From NCBI GenBank assembly GCA_963556145.1, contig OY744462.1, forward strand, positions 1,178,001-1,242,000: DNA of 64,000 nt. The letters are read 5' to 3'. Source of the stretch: Hygrocybe punicea (Eukaryota > Basidiomycota > Agaricomycetes > Agaricales > Hygrophoraceae). Positions 1-10,410 of the stretch are shown here, in pieces. The notes beneath the pieces were generated by a model. The model ran no database searches. It was not told the DNA's origin and saw only the letters and a list, made by a program, of their open reading frames with translations. Within the stretch, counting starts at the first letter, position 1. Each line of letters starts with the position of its first letter. A program made the position numbers and the translations under genes.

Positions 1-1696
1 GTCAAAGGGACAAAAGTGCGACTCTGGTGCCTGCAGATCCCGCTTCCCAAGATAGCACCAATCTTGGTTGCTGCATTGCCTATCCCAAACACACTTGATG
101 CCCACACGCTCCTTGGATACCTTGTCAAGATCATCGATGGTCTATACAGCCAACAGATCATAGTTGCATCATACTCCTGTGATGGTGCTGGAGTCAAACG
201 TTTGGTCCAGTGTGAATTAGTGCAAAAGCAATGCACCACACTTCTCACAATTTGAAACAAGAAGGATCCCCCAATACGGTGATCTCAGCTGCAACAACTC
301 ATACCTGGTCACTCATCATGATTCAAGACTCAAAGCATGCATTAAAGACATTCCGCAACAACCTGTTCTCCAGTGCTTGAGCATTGTGTTTTGGCAATCA
401 TATCCCCATCTACAGCACTATCCACAAGGTTGCATTCAAACCCCTCTCACCACTATACCATCGTGAAGTTGAGAAACTCGACTGGCAAGATGATAATGCT
501 GCCATGCGATTATCCTCTGCTGCAACCCTTGCCTATTTGTCTGAAAATCATCCAAACCAATGTGGCGAGATTGTTTACCTATTTGTTTTTGGTAAATTGG
601 TTGACGCTTATCAGAACTGCAGCATACCACATATTGAGCACCTAAAGCTTGCACTCTGAGCACATTACTTCCTTGATATGTGGGCAACCTATGTGGAAAA
701 GTGTGGATATAAGCATGCCAAACATTACCTCTCACACAAAGCCACTGATATTGCTCGTATCCTGATTGAAGGCCTGATAGGTCTTGTTGTGCTGTATCGG
801 GACCACATTTCACAGGATTATCCTCTTCTACCATGGCTGCACTCAACTGAAACCTGTGAGCATGTCTTTGGAGAGGCCTGACAGGTTGTCAAAGATTTCA
901 CTATGCTCGACTTTTGCTACATGGCGTCGAAACTCCGAGTCAAGCTACATGAGGTTGTTCTGTGGGTGCAGACATCAGATCCAACTGCATAAGCCAGCAG
1001 TTATTGCCACACGTATTTCGACATTCAGGGAATCGATCCATTGGCACTGGCAACATACCCCACAGACACTGAGATTAATGAGGTTGCCTTTGAAGCAGCT
1101 CAGGAAGCTGAGAGCCTTGTTATATTGTTGGGAGTGATCCCTGGACAACTTTTACATTTTCAAAGCCTCAGCATTCAGCCCACATTGCCCAACATTGCTT
1201 CATGGTACTCAGATGATGTACTTGATGTTGAGGATTCTGATGACGGCTCAGTTTATGAGTCAGATCCAGAGAATGATGCAGACAAGCTTCATCACTTACT
1301 CCATGACAACCATCCATCAGGTGAAAATGACCAAGCAATCTTGAATATCAGCTGTGGTGCACTGGCATTAGCTGCTGAGGACATGATTCGAGTGTAAGTA
1401 CTTGTAATTTCGGGTGGATTCAACAATTAGATCTGATATTCAACCACTCACAGACAAAGTATGCCAGAACCTGATGAGCAAATATTGGCCCAGTCATTGG
1501 CAGAGGATCGCCGTTTGGTTGCTAATGCAACGTCATTCAGACTTCCCACTGTTTGAATGAATCAAGTTGTGGTCCCATTTGGTTATGGTCAATTAAATCC
1601 TCAAGCCAGCAAACTCTGTTTGCATGTACTTGTTGACCTATGCAGGCATCATCAAACTCGCCAAGCAGCCCTTGGCGTGAGAACGCATGGGTCTGA
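1..1696 (+). pseudogene. Decayed transposon-type gene of an Agaricomycete-expanded family, cut at both ends
   Basis: Translation in one continuing register (with small frame jumps near 250-310) gives a protein with segments such as VASYSCDGAGV, MIQDSKHALKTFRNN, IVYLFVF, YPLLPWLHSTETCEHVFGEA and VKDFTMLDF. I recognise these as a family repeated many times in mushroom genomes and linked to transposons; its biochemical role is unknown to me. The register is broken by stops at 378-380, 657-659, 879-881 (all TGA) and 990-992 (TAA). As far as I recall the family, arginine is usual at these sites. An acidic C-terminal part (about 1200-1400) is followed by a probable intron beginning GTAAGT near 1396 and ending CACAG near 1455. 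Homology-like coding continues to about 1690, where the LTR of element A truncates it. The left end lies outside the window. Non-functional. Confidence 0.6.
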
Positions 1697-2284
1697 TGTA
1701 GAGGCTCCGGATCGTGTGGATCTGTTTCCCCTTCATATCCAACTCCGTTCCCATCCATTACCATTCCTGTATCATTGATTCCATTTGATTCCACTCATTT
1801 CCATCGATTCCGCTCCGGATTCCGCCTCCAGAATCATTCCTACTCAAGATACAATGTCCCTAATGACCCAGAATCAGTATGTTTCTAGTTATATATCATG
1901 TATCTTCATTTCCCGTCTCCTTGTACATAGCACCACTCCATCATTCCTCCACTCCACTACCCCTATCACTTACAGCCTTCGCTTGTAGTACATGGTTACT
2001 ACAGCACAGGATCCCTCACAGTAGTATAAAAGTAGTACATTTATACTACAAACAATATAGAACCATATAGAAATACTGACACCCATATAGAATCCTCTTA
2101 TCGTCCTGTCCCATATATACTTGCCTTCGTCCTTTCCCATACTCTACCTCTGAGTCCAGAACCCCTGGATTCGGGTTGGATTGACTAGACCTCCAAAAGA
2201 AACTAAATTCCTCTGATCACTTCTTAGCTGATCACCCTTTCCGTAGATTCCCATTCTGGGTCTACAACAGAACTCGCCGTCACA
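1697..2284 (+). repeat. Left (5') LTR of element A
   Basis: Starts TGTAGAGGCTCCGG and ends CGCCGTCACA. It matches 12030-12629 along its length, including the shared block around TACAGCCTTCGCTTGTAGTACAT and the following CAGTAGTATAAAAG, a plausible TATA region. A related diverged solo LTR lies at 60737-61476 on the other strand. Confidence 0.85.
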
Positions 2285-2286
2285 AC

Positions 2287-2303
2287 TGGAGCCCACTGCG
2301 AGG
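2287..2303 (+). promoter_or_regulatory. Primer binding site of element A
   Basis: TGGAGCCCACTGCGAGG begins 2 nt after the LTR and starts with the TGG expected to pair with a tRNA CCA end. Element B has the same 17-mer with one change (TGGAGCCCACCGCGAGG) in the equivalent place, so both elements probably use the same tRNA primer. The tRNA species was not identified. Confidence 0.65.
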
Positions 2304-2508
2304 AACTTAGTTCTTTTGTCTTTTCATACCCTCCCCACCGCCGGGTTTGACTTTCATGACGTTTTTCTTTTGTTCCTGACTCTAATCGCTCAGCCCCACT
2401 TACGACTTCGACCCCTTCCTCGTATCTCCCCAACCCGACCCGCTTCCCGATTTGAAAATTCCCTGACATGACGCACGGATTCATGCCTCTCCGAGGTGAT
2501 TGTTCAGC

Positions 2509-3004
2509 CCCAATGTTTCACGGTGACGAACACGACCTTCCCCGCTTCTTTGACTAAATTGACATGCTCAGCTCCGACTGTGGACTCACAGACGCTATGA
2601 AGATTCGCTACACGCTCCAGTACCTCAATAACGACGATTATGAACTTTGGTCTACCCTTCCTGCCACTTCAGCAAAAGACTTCATCGCTTTCCAACATGC
2701 CATTTTCGCCTTCTATCCCAGTGCCATGGACAGTATTCGGTATACGATCGCGGATCTCGATCAATTGATTAGACAACAATCGGCTTATGGTATAGAGAAC
2801 AAGACGGACTTAGGACAATATTTCCGGGACTTCATACACATTTCCGGAGTACTATACGACAATGGCTGTTTATCGGACAAGCAACGGAATGAGTATTTTG
2901 CCAACGGATTTGACTCAGATCTTCGTCAACATGTTGAAGAGCGACTTCATTACCTTCTTCCCAGTCATTACCACGACGATCCGTACCCGGTTATATTTTC
3001 CATG
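2509..3004 (+). pseudogene. Gag remnant of element A
   Basis: The reading frame around 2564-2990 aligns by eye with the gag of element B: NDDYELWSTLPATSAKDF against SDYELWASLPSATGVDY, then a tyrosine/aspartate-rich TIADLDQLI against TMADLDRLM, and GLGQYFRDFIHISG-type against GEYYREFIRISG-type segments. This is the N-terminal capsid-like part of a Ty3/gypsy gag. Similarity starts upstream near 2509 and is broken by a TAA near 2553. It ends at an HDDPY motif near 2990, after which the frame is lost in repetitive DNA. The zinc knuckle and protease present in element B are missing. Not functional as it stands. Confidence 0.7.
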
Positions 3005-4318
3005 ACGCCATGTTATTTTTACTTTCCAGTCACCATTCTGTTCTGGAATCCGTTGTCACTGCAGCCCCCATTGCCATTTCCAGTCCCGATTCCGGTCCTG
3101 CACCCGTACCTGTCGCAGTCATTTCACCTCCAGAACAGATCCTGTCCTCGATCCTGTCCTCGATCCCGCCCACTGTCATTCATTCCATCCCCCACATTCA
3201 TTCCGGTCCTTCATATAGTCTGTCCCTGTCATCGTGTTCCCTGTCCCTGTCCATTCTGGTGCCTGTCGAGACCGTCATTTGTTTACAGGTATTGTCGTCC
3301 AGTCCCGTGTCATCCCTGTCCGATCCCACTCCCGATTTATCGATGCCGGTCACCGATTTATCCATTTCATTTCCTATTTCGTCCATGTCGTCTCCGGATT
3401 TGACCCCTCTGCTTTCCGTCCATGAACTCGTACCGGACCCGCTCCCATTGTCCTCGGATTCTCCAGAAATAGACATTTCATCCTCGATACTGTCATCCTT
3501 TTGTCTTCCGTCTACGTCTATCGAGATTCCGTTGACCTTGGTTGAGTATTCCGTACCCGTTCCCATTCCAGACCCCATTCCACCCCTCTTATTTGATTTC
3601 GATTCCAGTTCCGATTCCGTTATGTCAACCCCTTCGTTCCTGGTACCCCTTGTCGTTTCCGCTCCCGTGTCATTCCCAGTTCTGTCTTCGCACACTTGGG
3701 GCATCCCGTCGTCTTTAGACCCATCACGCGGCGCACCCATTATATGGGATCGTGTTGGTGTCGGCACTCCGGTTCTCGATTTTATTTTATTCCTCGTTTC
3801 CGTCTTCATTCTACTTTGTCATCGCATTTTGGACCTCCGCCCCCTCGACTCATCGCTCAAATATTTGCAAGAAGTTCTCCGCCTCCTCTCATTGTTCCAC
3901 CTCCGACCTTCTTTCAGAAACTCTTGTGGGGATATAGACCCATTTCTGTCACCCATTTTTGCGTTTTCATCCTCCGTTCCACTTTCTGTTCCGTTCATGC
4001 TCCCGGTCCTCACTTATTTATATTTTCATTTCCGTTTATAGTTTTCTTTGTTTCCCGTTTGTTTCAGTCCCATTCCGTGTCCATTGTATTCCAGTCCTGC
4101 CCTCCACCTCGACCTCCAGATTCTGGCTTATGTAGTTACCCGTTTCTCCCTTTCCGTCATAGATTTTATTATGTACTCATTTTATTTTTATGTACATTGT
4201 CCTGCGGTTCATTTCCCTTCCCTTTCCATCCATTTCCCTTCTACTCCCTTCTCCTTTCGTTGAGTTTCGTGTTGGTCATGTTGAGTTGGCCGAAGATATG
4301 GGCTTGGTTCACACATAG
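3005..4318. repeat. Low-complexity pyrimidine-rich stretch inside element A
   Basis: The plus strand is built of degenerate TCCGATTCC, TCCCATTCC and GTCCCTGTCC units. It opens long frames on both strands (serine/proline-rich on plus, acidic glycine/serine/aspartate-rich 3198-3809 on minus) without domain-like segments. It occupies the place of the gag tail and pol in the intact relative. I regard the open frames as a by-product of composition. Confidence 0.55.
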
Positions 4319-6012
4319 TCAGTTCAGCTCCTTCGTCCAACAGGTTAGCTTCGAATGGACCTCCGCAATGTACTCCGAGAGGCTGTCCACGATCGTCGAT
4401 ATCTCCCTCTGCATTTCCGTTGCCATCTTGCGCACTGCCCAGATGTGGTCGTTGATTCCAGCTCTGATCCGTGGGTGCTTGAATGGATTCCCTCGTCTTC
4501 CACCATCCTGCTCCGATTCCATGTCTGGTTCAACGTCGGTCAACGTCCGCTTACTCGTCGACGCCTCTCCGGCCCGCAGCTTGGGCTTCTTCATGGGCTT
4601 CAGTATTTTCTTCACGACGATTTTCCTCTTCGGACTACCCACCTTCTAGTGTTGCCACAGCTATAGCCGATGTTTTTTGAAAAATTGCCTTTTTAGGCTA
4701 GTAAAATTAGGCAAAATTATGAAAATATTTGAGGAGATGGGTGAAGCCAAAAGCTGAGGCCTGAGGGATCACTCAAGGGTGCTAAGGATTTGGGGCTCAA
4801 TTCTCAGGGTTCTTCAGGGTTAGCTGTTGGATGGTAGCTGGCTAGGCTCAACAGCTATGGTTGAATAACTCTGAAGATTGGGCACCAAATTCTTAGCACC
4901 CTTAAGTGACCCCCCAGCTTTTGGCTTTGCCCATCTCCTCAAATATTGTCATAATTTTGCCTAATTTTACTAGCCTAAAAAGGGAATTTTTCATAAAACA
5001 TCGGCTATAGCTGTGGCAACACTACCGCCTTCACCTTCCCTTTCCTTTCCGCTTTTCTGGCTCCAGTGGCTGGTCCTTTCGTCGATAATCCACAACATTG
5101 TTTTAGCCTTTTGCACCGATCGCATGTATCCCTCAATTCCGCGACAAACCACGTTGGCGGTCACACACACATCACATTGTCAGATCCGGAACGACTGCAT
5201 GTACTATGGATTAGTTAGGCACAACGGATATACGAGTCCGCAAGATATTACTTACCCCCAGAAGCTTTCCCTTCGGTCCCATGTCCCCATTCCCGCTCAA
5301 GTTCGAAAAGTCGTCCCCGCTATTGTACTCTCCGTGAATGGTCTTGTCGTCTTGGTTGACCTTTTTGTTTTTGATCGCGTTAAGTGCTTGGAGTTTTTCG
5401 TATTTTCGTAGTTGCTGGTCAGACCAGGTGCCCTCCTCGTCCTCACTTCCATGATTGCTGGTTTGTGCGGTCTCCTCCCAGTCCCTTTCCGCAGCTGCAT
5501 CAGCCTCCCTTTTTGCTGCCTCTGCCGCCTTCACCCTTTCTGCCTCCTCAATCTGCTTCTCTGCCTCCTTGACCCGTTGTCTCCTCACTTCCTCCTCCTT
5601 TTCCTCCTGCAACCGTGACGCTTCCTCGACTTCCCAACACCTCGCCTCTTTCCATACCCGTTCGTATTCCTCCCAGCTCCGCAACCACTCCTCGACCTCC
5701 ACCTCCATCTCTCCGCCCATCGAGAAGTCCCTCGGTTCTGTCACGTCGATTCCGTTGTCCCGGATTTCCATCAATATTCCCCTGTAGTTCTGCTGCTGGG
5801 TATCGTTAGTCCATGCCGTTTACAGGAACAGGATCTCTTACAATGGCCCGTCGTCATCTCACCACCCATTGCTGTGCCTCGTTCTCGAATCCATCACGTA
5901 CAATATCGATTCCAGCCGCGTCGACTTCTAGTAACTCGGCTACGGCGCTCTTGAAGTCTTGCTGAGTTTCCGCATCGAGAGTATTGAGGAAATTGTCATA
6001 TTCCGTCGACAT
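4319..6012 (-). pseudogene. ORF3 of element A: antisense coiled-coil and paired-cysteine protein, damaged
   Basis: Lies opposite to gag, with its 5' end towards the 3' LTR. ATG at 6012 opens MSTEYDNFL and continues to AQQW, matching MSQVYDNFL and AQQW of the element B gene. Exons are about 6012-5842 (57 codons), 5789-5256 (178 codons) and 5194 onward. The introns at 5790-5841 (ends CTAACGATACCCAGCAGCAG) and 5195-5255 sit at the same positions and phase 0 as in element B. Exon 2 gives NYRGILMEIR (B: RAYNGIVAELR), VEEWL and a long Glu/Arg/Ala coiled coil. Exon 3 encodes CDVCVTANVVC and CDRCKRLKQCC, then a basic stretch and a C-terminal helix-rich part. Damage: TGA at 5854-5856 where B has Arg, TGA at 5180-5182, a 1-nt frameshift between the two cysteine clusters, and a MITE at 4649-5022. 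Confidence 0.75.
4649..5022. mobile_element. 374-bp palindromic MITE with TA target duplication
   Basis: Outer ends are GTGTTGCCACAGCTATAGCC and its exact reverse complement, flanked by TA at 4647-4648 and 5023-5024. The inverted similarity continues through TTTTTAGGCTAGTAAAATTAGGC and AGCTTTTGG blocks almost to the centre. TA duplication and the inverted ends fit a non-autonomous Tc1/mariner element. It splits the third exon of ORF3 of element A. No coding capacity. Confidence 0.9.
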
Positions 6013-6115
6013 CTGGCATTGGTATTGGTGTTTGTTGGGCTTGTTGAGGTTGCTGTCGAGATTGTTGAAGTCGCATGGAAAAGTTTTCTTATTTGTATTT
6101 GTTGCCCCGTCACGT

Positions 6116-6276
6116 TGCAGCAGGTGCTGCGAGCCCCTAGGACCCTGAGGACCCTTAGATAGTCTTTCCCTTTCCTGTTAGTAGCTTAGTCATCATCCAG
6201 GGTTTTCCCTTGCTTCCCCCTCCCTGCTGCGACTCCTCCTGAGTCTTCCCTCTGAGACCAGGAGATTCCCTCTCCA
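6116..6276 (+). repeat. Left LTR of element D
   Basis: TGCAGCAGGTGCTGCGAGCC...CTCTCCA, near-identical to 11640-11800 and related to the minus-strand solo LTR at 57512-57672. Confidence 0.9.
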
Positions 6277-6279
6277 ACG

Positions 6280-6291
6280 TGGTGATGAGAG
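6280..6291 (+). promoter_or_regulatory. Primer binding site shared by elements D, C and C'
   Basis: TGGTGATGAGAG starts 3 nt inside the LTR. The same 12-mer occurs at the equivalent site of C (8155-8166) and, on the minus strand, of C' (47199-47210). It would pair with a tRNA 3' end CTCTCATCACCA. Confidence 0.65.
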
Positions 6292-6631
6292 AGATTCGAG
6301 CCACGCACCCATAGGACCAGATCCCGAAGAGATTAAAACACGCCATTTTGAACACTGAAAAAAAAAAACACTTGTCACCAGTCACCAGGAACTTGACAGG
6401 ACACGCAAACGAAGCGCAAAAACACAACCGAATCAGCACCATTTCCCTCACCCATCTCGTTTATATCATTTCTCCTTCATTTCTCACCTTTCGTCTGCTT
6501 TCAGAATTTGGTTCAACTTTTTCCCGCGCCTGAATTACACAGTTCCCCCGCTGCTCTTTTTTCTATACATTTTGCTCTAGCTACGCGACTATACCATGGC
6601 ACCCAAGACATGAAACCACAAAATCAGGAAG

Positions 6632-6850
6632 ATGGAGAAGGAGCTCCACACGGAATGCGACGCACGCATACTCGAGCTGCAAAAACGGTTAGCGGACGAA
6701 CGCGAAATGAAGGAGAGAAACGCAGAGAAAAAGATGAAGGAGAAGATGCAACAAAGGCACGACAAGTGCTCCGCCATGCAGAAGAAGGTATGCACCTCAA
6801 AACGACGACACAGGACTCACCGCAGGCAGAAAATGGACGGCCAACAATGA
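6632..6850 (+). CDS. Short coiled-coil frame inside element D, function unknown
   Basis: 72 codons of strongly charged heptad-like sequence (KELHTECDARILELQKRLA, then repeated E/K/M residues) followed by a basic tail. A GTATGC donor-like site follows the QKK codons near 6786, so the coiled coil may be a first exon spliced onto one of the proline/threonine-rich frames downstream. It is the only protein-like segment in element D. It might be a gag-like or packaging factor, but no family was recognised and it may not be expressed. Confidence 0.3.
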   Translation: MEKELHTECDARILELQKRLADEREMKERNAEKKMKEKMQQRHDKCSAMQKKVCTSKRRHRTHRRQKMDGQQ

Positions 6851-7074
6851 ACGCGAAAACGTTCGCGTCTCTCACCCTCGCAACCACGCCCCAAGTCCCC
6901 ACAGCGTCAATGGCAACCCCGTCTACCATCTCGCAGGCCCCAACGCCATCTGCACGCGCGCCCATCATGCCCAACATGACTGCCACATCATGGCTGCTCC
7001 CAACGCTGCCACCTTCGCCTCCAATACCCAGACCATGGCCCCAGCGTCTAACCACACTCACATAGACCCAGGAA

Positions 7075-7790
7075 TGGCCAATGCAAGCACCCGCATGCCC
7101 AAACAAACCCCAGTCCAGCCCAGCTGCTGCTGCCATGTCACCAACGAACGTGAAGCACCGTGAAGCACCACCAGCACCTCAGCTGCAATCCCAACATACA
7201 GCCCCACCCCCGTTGACCCAGAAACCACAGACGCCAACGCCGGCATGCTCAGACAAACCCCAGCCCACATCAAACATGTCCACCACGTCATCACCAAAAG
7301 CAACGCCCCCACCTTCATCTGCAGCAACAAAAACACCCCTGAACCCATCATCACCAGCCCCCACACGTTGAGATACGCTCCACATCCCAGCAGTGACCCC
7401 CAACGCGTCGATAAGATCCAGACCACATCCCCGACGTCCAATGACACCACAAAATGCGCCAACCATGCCCCAAAACGCGTCGATAAGGCCCCCACCGCAT
7501 CCCCAACACCCAGCCCCATCTCTGTCGACCCAGGAACAGCCGACGCGAGCGCCTGTATGCCCAAACAAACCCCGGCTGAGCCCAACCGCGACTGACATGT
7601 CGACAACGCCCCAGAACGCGCCGCGAATGGCCCCAGAGACGCCCCAAGCCCCCTACACGCCCCAAAACGCACCGCGAGCACCCCCACACACGCCCCGTAC
7701 TCTGTATAGGCCCCAAAATACATTGCAAACGCACCCCGGCACCCCTCAACGTGATATACCACCTCCCCAAGCGCTACCATCGGCCCCCGT
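7075..7790 (+). repeat. Degenerate Pro/Thr-rich tandem repeats in element D
   Basis: The unit with core ATGCCCAAACAAACCCC recurs near 7095, 7245 and 7555, each followed by a CCCAGC-rich run and an ACATGTC or CCATGTC motif. Translation gives repeated CPNKPQ or CSDKPQ-type segments in all plus frames, so frame openness is compositional. Confidence 0.5.
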
Positions 7791-7995
7791 TTTTCTATCT
7801 CAGCTTAGTATATATAAACGCGATTTTTCAGATCTATGTACAGGTGCTCGACTGTGGAGCAGCACCCGCCACCACAACCGTCGCCTTTTACCCCAACACC
7901 GTGCCTGTTGCTCTTTCCCAAATAAGGTTGACCATGGGTGTGGGACAGGTTGGGTTTGTCAATACTGCACCCGCACCCGTGAATACCATACCCGT

Positions 7996-8151
7996 TGGAG
8001 TAGTGGGACCTGCCAGTCACGTGACCAGGCTCCCACGGTTGACCTAGTTAGTAGCCTTCCCGATGTAGTAGTCAGTCCATCATCCTATCCATCCCATCTT
8101 ACCTCTCGAGTCCTGCGTGAGTGCCCGGAGAGGTACCTCGGTACCTCTCCA
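7996..8151 (+). repeat. Left LTR of element C
   Basis: 156 bp, matches 9981-10136 with only a few changes, and contains the self-complementary block GAGAGGTACCTCGGTACCTCTC near its 3' end. Confidence 0.9.
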
Positions 8152-9980
8152 ACGTGGTGATGAGAGTGTTCTTCGACTCCATGCCTCTCTTTTTTTCTCT
8201 CGGGTTCCCACTCCTTATGACTTTCTCGCGAGACGACCTTTTTTCGGCCTCACCACCCCTGCTGCGCGACGGCGCATTTTCCCTTCATTCACGGCCGTAC
8301 CTCAGTCGTGTTACCCCCTGGCACCCTCGCTCAGTCCACCAGGGCCCCACATCGACCATCGTTGACCCAGAAACGTGGACTCAACCCTTTTGGAGCACCC
8401 AAAAGCCCCAGGCCACGCCACCCACGTTCGTGCCCCGTTTCCTCTTCTCAGACCAAGGATGGCCTCTCAAGCTTTCCTTCGACGTCTTACGGCCCCCGTT
8501 CTGCCCCACGTCGTCCCAGGAACACCATCGACGTCCATTTTTGACGCCCAACGGCCACCCGCGTACAGCCGCGTCACCACCTTTCGACCCCCCCATATTT
8601 TAGCGTTCCCTGGCCCACTCATATCCATCAAGGCCCCCGCGTTCACGCTCGATGACCCGGTGCCCACGTTCTGCTCGAAAGAACCCCCTGTTGCCGTCCA
8701 TTTTGGATACCCAAGCGCCTGCCACGTCATCACCTTCAACCCCCCGCTTTTCGTATGTCCCATTCCCAACCCACGTTCATTCAATCCCCCGCGCCCTCGT
8801 TCCATCCACCAGGGCCCCCCGTTGCCCCCCGTTGGCCCCAGACGAGCCCCCACTGTCGTTCTCGGACACCCAAGCCACGTGCCACGTCACCATCGCGCGG
8901 CCCCGTTCTGCCAGCACAACCGGCCCAGACCAACTCACCAAACTCGTGGCCCACCCCCCAGAACACCCTGTGTCTCGTTAATGCCCCGAACGAGCCCCCA
9001 CCACCGTTTTTGGTCGCACCACGGATCCATCGTGCCCACCCGTTGGACCCCCGTTCTTTCGTGTACCCCAGTCCCACACGGACCCATTCGACCACCCGTG
9101 CCCTCGTTCCACCGGCCAGGACCCCCCGTTCACCTCCATTGCGCCAAACGAGCCCCCGCCGTCGTTTTCAGACACCCGGGCCACGTGCCACGTCACCATT
9201 GCGCGGCCCCGTTCTACCAACATACCCAGCCCCAGACCGACTCACAAAGCTCGCGGCACACCCGCTCACCATCCCGGAGCACCCCACCTCACTCCAATAC
9301 CGCGAATGGACCGTCCCCGCCGTTCCCAGACCCCCACCACGTCCCGCCACGTCACCACCCCCGGCCAGTTCCTAACACCATACCTGACCCCGCGAACCCT
9401 CGTTCAGCTCCCTGCGGCATCGTTCTCGACCTGGACGAGCCACCCGATCCCTTCGCGTGATACGCCAACCCCCTTCGCGTCGGGATACTATGCCTTGTTA
9501 AGTACAACCCTATGCCCCGTCAGTATTATAGCTTTTATTATAGCCTCGTCCCCCGTTCCCCCCATACTGGATGTCAATCACAGTCTACCCACAAGCCGTC
9601 ACTACACTACATTCACGCACCCGTTTACCCGATCTCTGCCAATACAGTTATATTTTGGACCACCTGAACCTTCACACTGCGCTAAGTACTTGCTAGGACG
9701 ATTCGAGGGATCTTTGGCCTTGCGTTGTGAGCCTGAACCCTTGCGAGGGAGGCATTCGAAGAGTATTGAGTTTGAGGAGAGTCTTGTATAGTCTGGTCAT
9801 CTACCGCCCCCTGCGCGAGGACGACTTCCCACTTCATGATATAAGGCCCCGGCCTTGATTCGAGGCATTCTGAGGGACTGGGAGTTGTGGCTTGAGAGTT
9901 TTTTGGTCAGTTTTGTTTGTTTTGTGTTCTTTTCTGTAGCAGTTGGCGACGAGGGCGTCGCCATGAGGAAAAGGGGCACT

Positions 9981-10136
9981 TGGAGTAGTGGGACCTGCCA
10001 GTCACGTGACCAGGCTCCCACGGTTGACCTAGTTAGTAGCCTTCCCGATGTAGTAGTCAGTCCATCATCCTATCCATCCCGTCTTACCTCTCGAGTCCTG
10101 CGTGAGCCCCCGGAGAGGTACCTCGGTACCTCTCCA
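9981..10136 (+). repeat. Right LTR of element C
   Basis: Second 156-bp copy, followed directly by the CCGT target duplication. Confidence 0.9.
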
Positions 10137-10201
10137 CCGTGACGGGTAGCACCCGTACGACCCGCGGGTGCTATGCGGGTCTCCTTGCCACCCACTTGCA
10201 A

Positions 10202-10253
10202 CCTCGTGAATGCGGCGCCATGTCAATTGACATGGCCAATGCGGTTCACGAGG
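10202..10253. repeat. Stem-loop 1 in element D
   Basis: Outer arms CCTCGTGAA (10202-10210) and TTCACGAGG (10245-10253) enclose the perfect palindrome CCATGTCAATTGACATGG (10218-10235). A second structure of the same design follows 100 bp later. Confidence 0.7.
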
Positions 10254-10302
10254 TGGTATCACGGTGGTAGGGGCTCGTCGCCCCTCTGTCCTAGTCATTG
10301 TT

Positions 10303-10358
10303 GACCTTGCGAACACATTGCTATGTCAATTGACATGGCTGACGCGGTTCGCAAGGTC
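10303..10358. repeat. Stem-loop 2 in element D
   Basis: Outer arms GACCTTGCGAAC (10303-10314) and GTTCGCAAGGTC (10347-10358) enclose ATGTCAATTGACAT (10323-10336). The central palindrome is the same as in stem-loop 1, while the outer arms differ but keep their pairing. Confidence 0.7.
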
Positions 10359-10410
10359 ATTTAAGGGGGGCCTTCTTTATCTCCCGGCCCATTCTTCTCC
10401 CACCTCGTCC

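Larger units (their letters stand above)
7996..10136 (+). mobile_element. Element C: 2.1-kb TRIM-like LTR element inserted in element D
   Basis: LTRs 7996-8151 and 9981-10136 are both 156 bp (TGGAGTAGTGGGACC...CTCTCCA). The target duplication is the 4-bp CCGT at 7992-7995 and 10137-10140. The primer site TGGTGATGAGAG follows the left LTR and a purine tract GAGGAAAAGGGG precedes the right one. The interior is GC-rich with a repeat of about 0.3 kb (compare 8840-8960 with 9150-9265). It gives long Pro/His/Arg-rich open frames in several frames but no retroviral domains. A second copy on the other strand is at 45378-47371. Mobilisation in trans is assumed. Confidence 0.85.

Noticed and set aside
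3198..3809. Long acidic open frame on minus inside element A
   Set aside because: Follows from a stop-poor GGAATCGGA-type repeat; no domain pattern, and both strands are open.
6280..6345. Possible tRNA gene next to the element D LTR
   Set aside because: The reverse complement ends CTCATCACCA with a T-loop-like CTCGAAT, but no acceptor 5' strand, D-arm or anticodon arm follows; better explained as a primer site.
8375..9460. 361-codon Pro/Arg-rich frame in element C as a gene
   Set aside because: Overlapping long frames occur on both strands and the segment is internally repetitive; composition explains the openness.
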